A DNA stretch of 7,388 nucleotides. Source: an uncultured Brevinema sp. (GTDB lineage: Bacteria; Spirochaetota; Brevinematia; Brevinematales; Brevinemataceae). Location: positions 1-7,388 of the forward strand of contig CAMRBT010000074.1 in the NCBI GenBank assembly GCA_947040475.1. The letters are read 5' to 3'. Below the pieces are notes generated by a model that saw nothing but the letters and a program-made list of their open reading frames with translations, made no database searches and had not been told where the DNA came from. Shown here piece after piece: positions 6,562 to 7,388 of this stretch. Made by a program: the position numbers and the translations under genes. Position 1 is the first letter of the stretch; every line of letters starts with the position of its first letter.

Positions 6562-7388
6562 GTGAAAGATAAAGCACTACTTTTTTTATCTAAATATAAA
6601 AGCTTAGCTATTTTTGAAATTATAAGAGATATAGGATATTTTTTATACAATAGTGTTACTGGCTTTATTGGTTTTTTTCATAAAGATCATTTTGTAGCTA
6701 ATTTAAGAACACTACGCTGGAATAAACTAGATTCTTATATTATGAAGCAATTTATTTTGTCTATGATAGGTGCAATTGTGCTATTCGTTTCTATTTATGA
6801 ATTAGCTCAAATTTTTCAAGATTTAAGAAGGCTTCCTGAAGATTATGATAGCTATTATTTAAATCTTCATTATTTGAATACTGTTCCTTATTGGACTTTT
6901 ATTCTACAACCCTTTGGCTTTTTATTTGCTACAGCATACGTATTAAGTAAATTATCTTCCACTCGTGAGATGATAGCTATGGTAAGTACGGGTACGAGTA
7001 TTTATCGCTTAACATTTTATATGATCCTAACTTCTATCTTATACTATGTTTTTATTGTTACTTATTTAATGAACGCTTTTGTCCTACCTTCTTATCAAAA
7101 GTCTTTTATCTATAGAAAAGTTGCCTTAAATCAAGCAAAAATTGGGGAACTTACTTTTTTAAATGATAATAAAAAATTCACGATTTTTGGTGCGGATAAT
7201 CTGCTATATCTAGGTGAATATTATAACGCTACAGAAAAATATGTTGATAAAGCAACCGTTATTCAATATTTATCACAAGATGAAGTCGTAGAAGCAAAAG
7301 CATTTGTTCCAGGTGGAGAAGATACAGAATGGCTCAATAATAATAGAATTAATATAGAATCCTTAAAAAATATAAAAGTTCCTGATAG
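6562..7388 (+). CDS. lptG: LptG-type permease (YjgP/YjgQ family), 3' end beyond the window
   Basis: The reading frame opens at GTG and continues for 275 codons without a stop to the window edge, so the gene is cut by the window and not broken. It encodes the probable partner of the preceding LptF-type permease. The family start of TM1 appears at KLDSYIMKQFILSM (55-68), with TM1 running to about 81. TM2 is near 108-128. The coupling segment SSTREMIAMVSTGTS is at 132-146 and TM3 at about 150-172, followed by the beginning of the periplasmic domain. About 54 residues precede the usual family start, and most members begin almost directly at TM1. This extension has a hydrophobic or amphipathic stretch at 14-39. 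The missing part should hold the rest of the periplasmic domain and TM4 to TM6. LptB is not in the window. The family is certain; the LptG label is tentative. Confidence 0.85.
   Translation, partial: MKDKALLFLSKYKSLAIFEIIRDIGYFLYNSVTGFIGFFHKDHFVANLRTLRWNKLDSYIMKQFILSMIGAIVLFVSIYELAQIFQDLRRLPEDYDSYYLNLHYLNTVPYWTFILQPFGFLFATAYVLSKLSSTREMIAMVSTGTSIYRLTFYMILTSILYYVFIVTYLMNAFVLPSYQKSFIYRKVALNQAKIGELTFLNDNKKFTIFGADNLLYLGEYYNATEKYVDKATVIQYLSQDEVVEAKAFVPGGEDTEWLNNNRINIESLKNIKVPD

Noticed and set aside
1..7388. CRISPR arrays, insertion sequences, tRNA or rRNA genes, or other mobile elements
   Set aside because: No regularly spaced repeats, transposase motifs, terminal repeats or tRNA-like folds were seen on either strand.

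Overview
This window is an AT-rich, gene-dense bacterial segment with every gene on the + strand. LptF/LptG-type permeases point to a diderm (outer-membrane) organism. The low GC, the relaxed lipobox of the lipoprotein and the enlarged LptF resemble low-GC spirochaetes of the Brachyspira/Brevinema kind. That assignment is an inference from style only; no rRNA or other marker is present. The standard code is used, and all six stop codons seen are TAA or TAG.

Region 1 (1-227) has no convincing gene but is rich in signals. A consensus-perfect promoter (TTGACA, 18 bp, TATAAT) has its -10 box inside a 12-bp perfect inverted repeat. About 80 bases further on is a strong intrinsic terminator, nested inside a second inverted repeat. 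This could make a short RNA of about 125 nt or act as an attenuated leader for the transporter gene downstream.

Region 2 (228-2504) is a nucleoside salvage pair. A concentrative (CNT-type) nucleoside permease is followed 7 nt later by uridine kinase, and an intrinsic terminator closes the unit. The permease imports nucleosides; the kinase phosphorylates uridine and cytidine and so traps them in the cell.

Region 3 (2505-7388) is a probable envelope operon with its own promoter at 2519-2547. Its order is an unrecognised lipoprotein, an SppA-type signal peptide peptidase, a Yip1-family membrane protein, an LptF-type permease and an LptG-type permease. The last gene starts at a GTG and runs off the window. 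The first three genes are packed tightly. A 64-nt gap before lptF holds a tandem repeat, a weak promoter candidate and a ribosome binding site that could fold on itself. The genes suggest work on lipoproteins and lipid export across the envelope.

I found no clearly new biological system. The points most worth a second look are the regulated leader ahead of the permease, the extra membrane block in that permease, the long N-terminal extension of the LptG-like protein, the enlarged LptF periplasmic domain and the unassigned lipoprotein.
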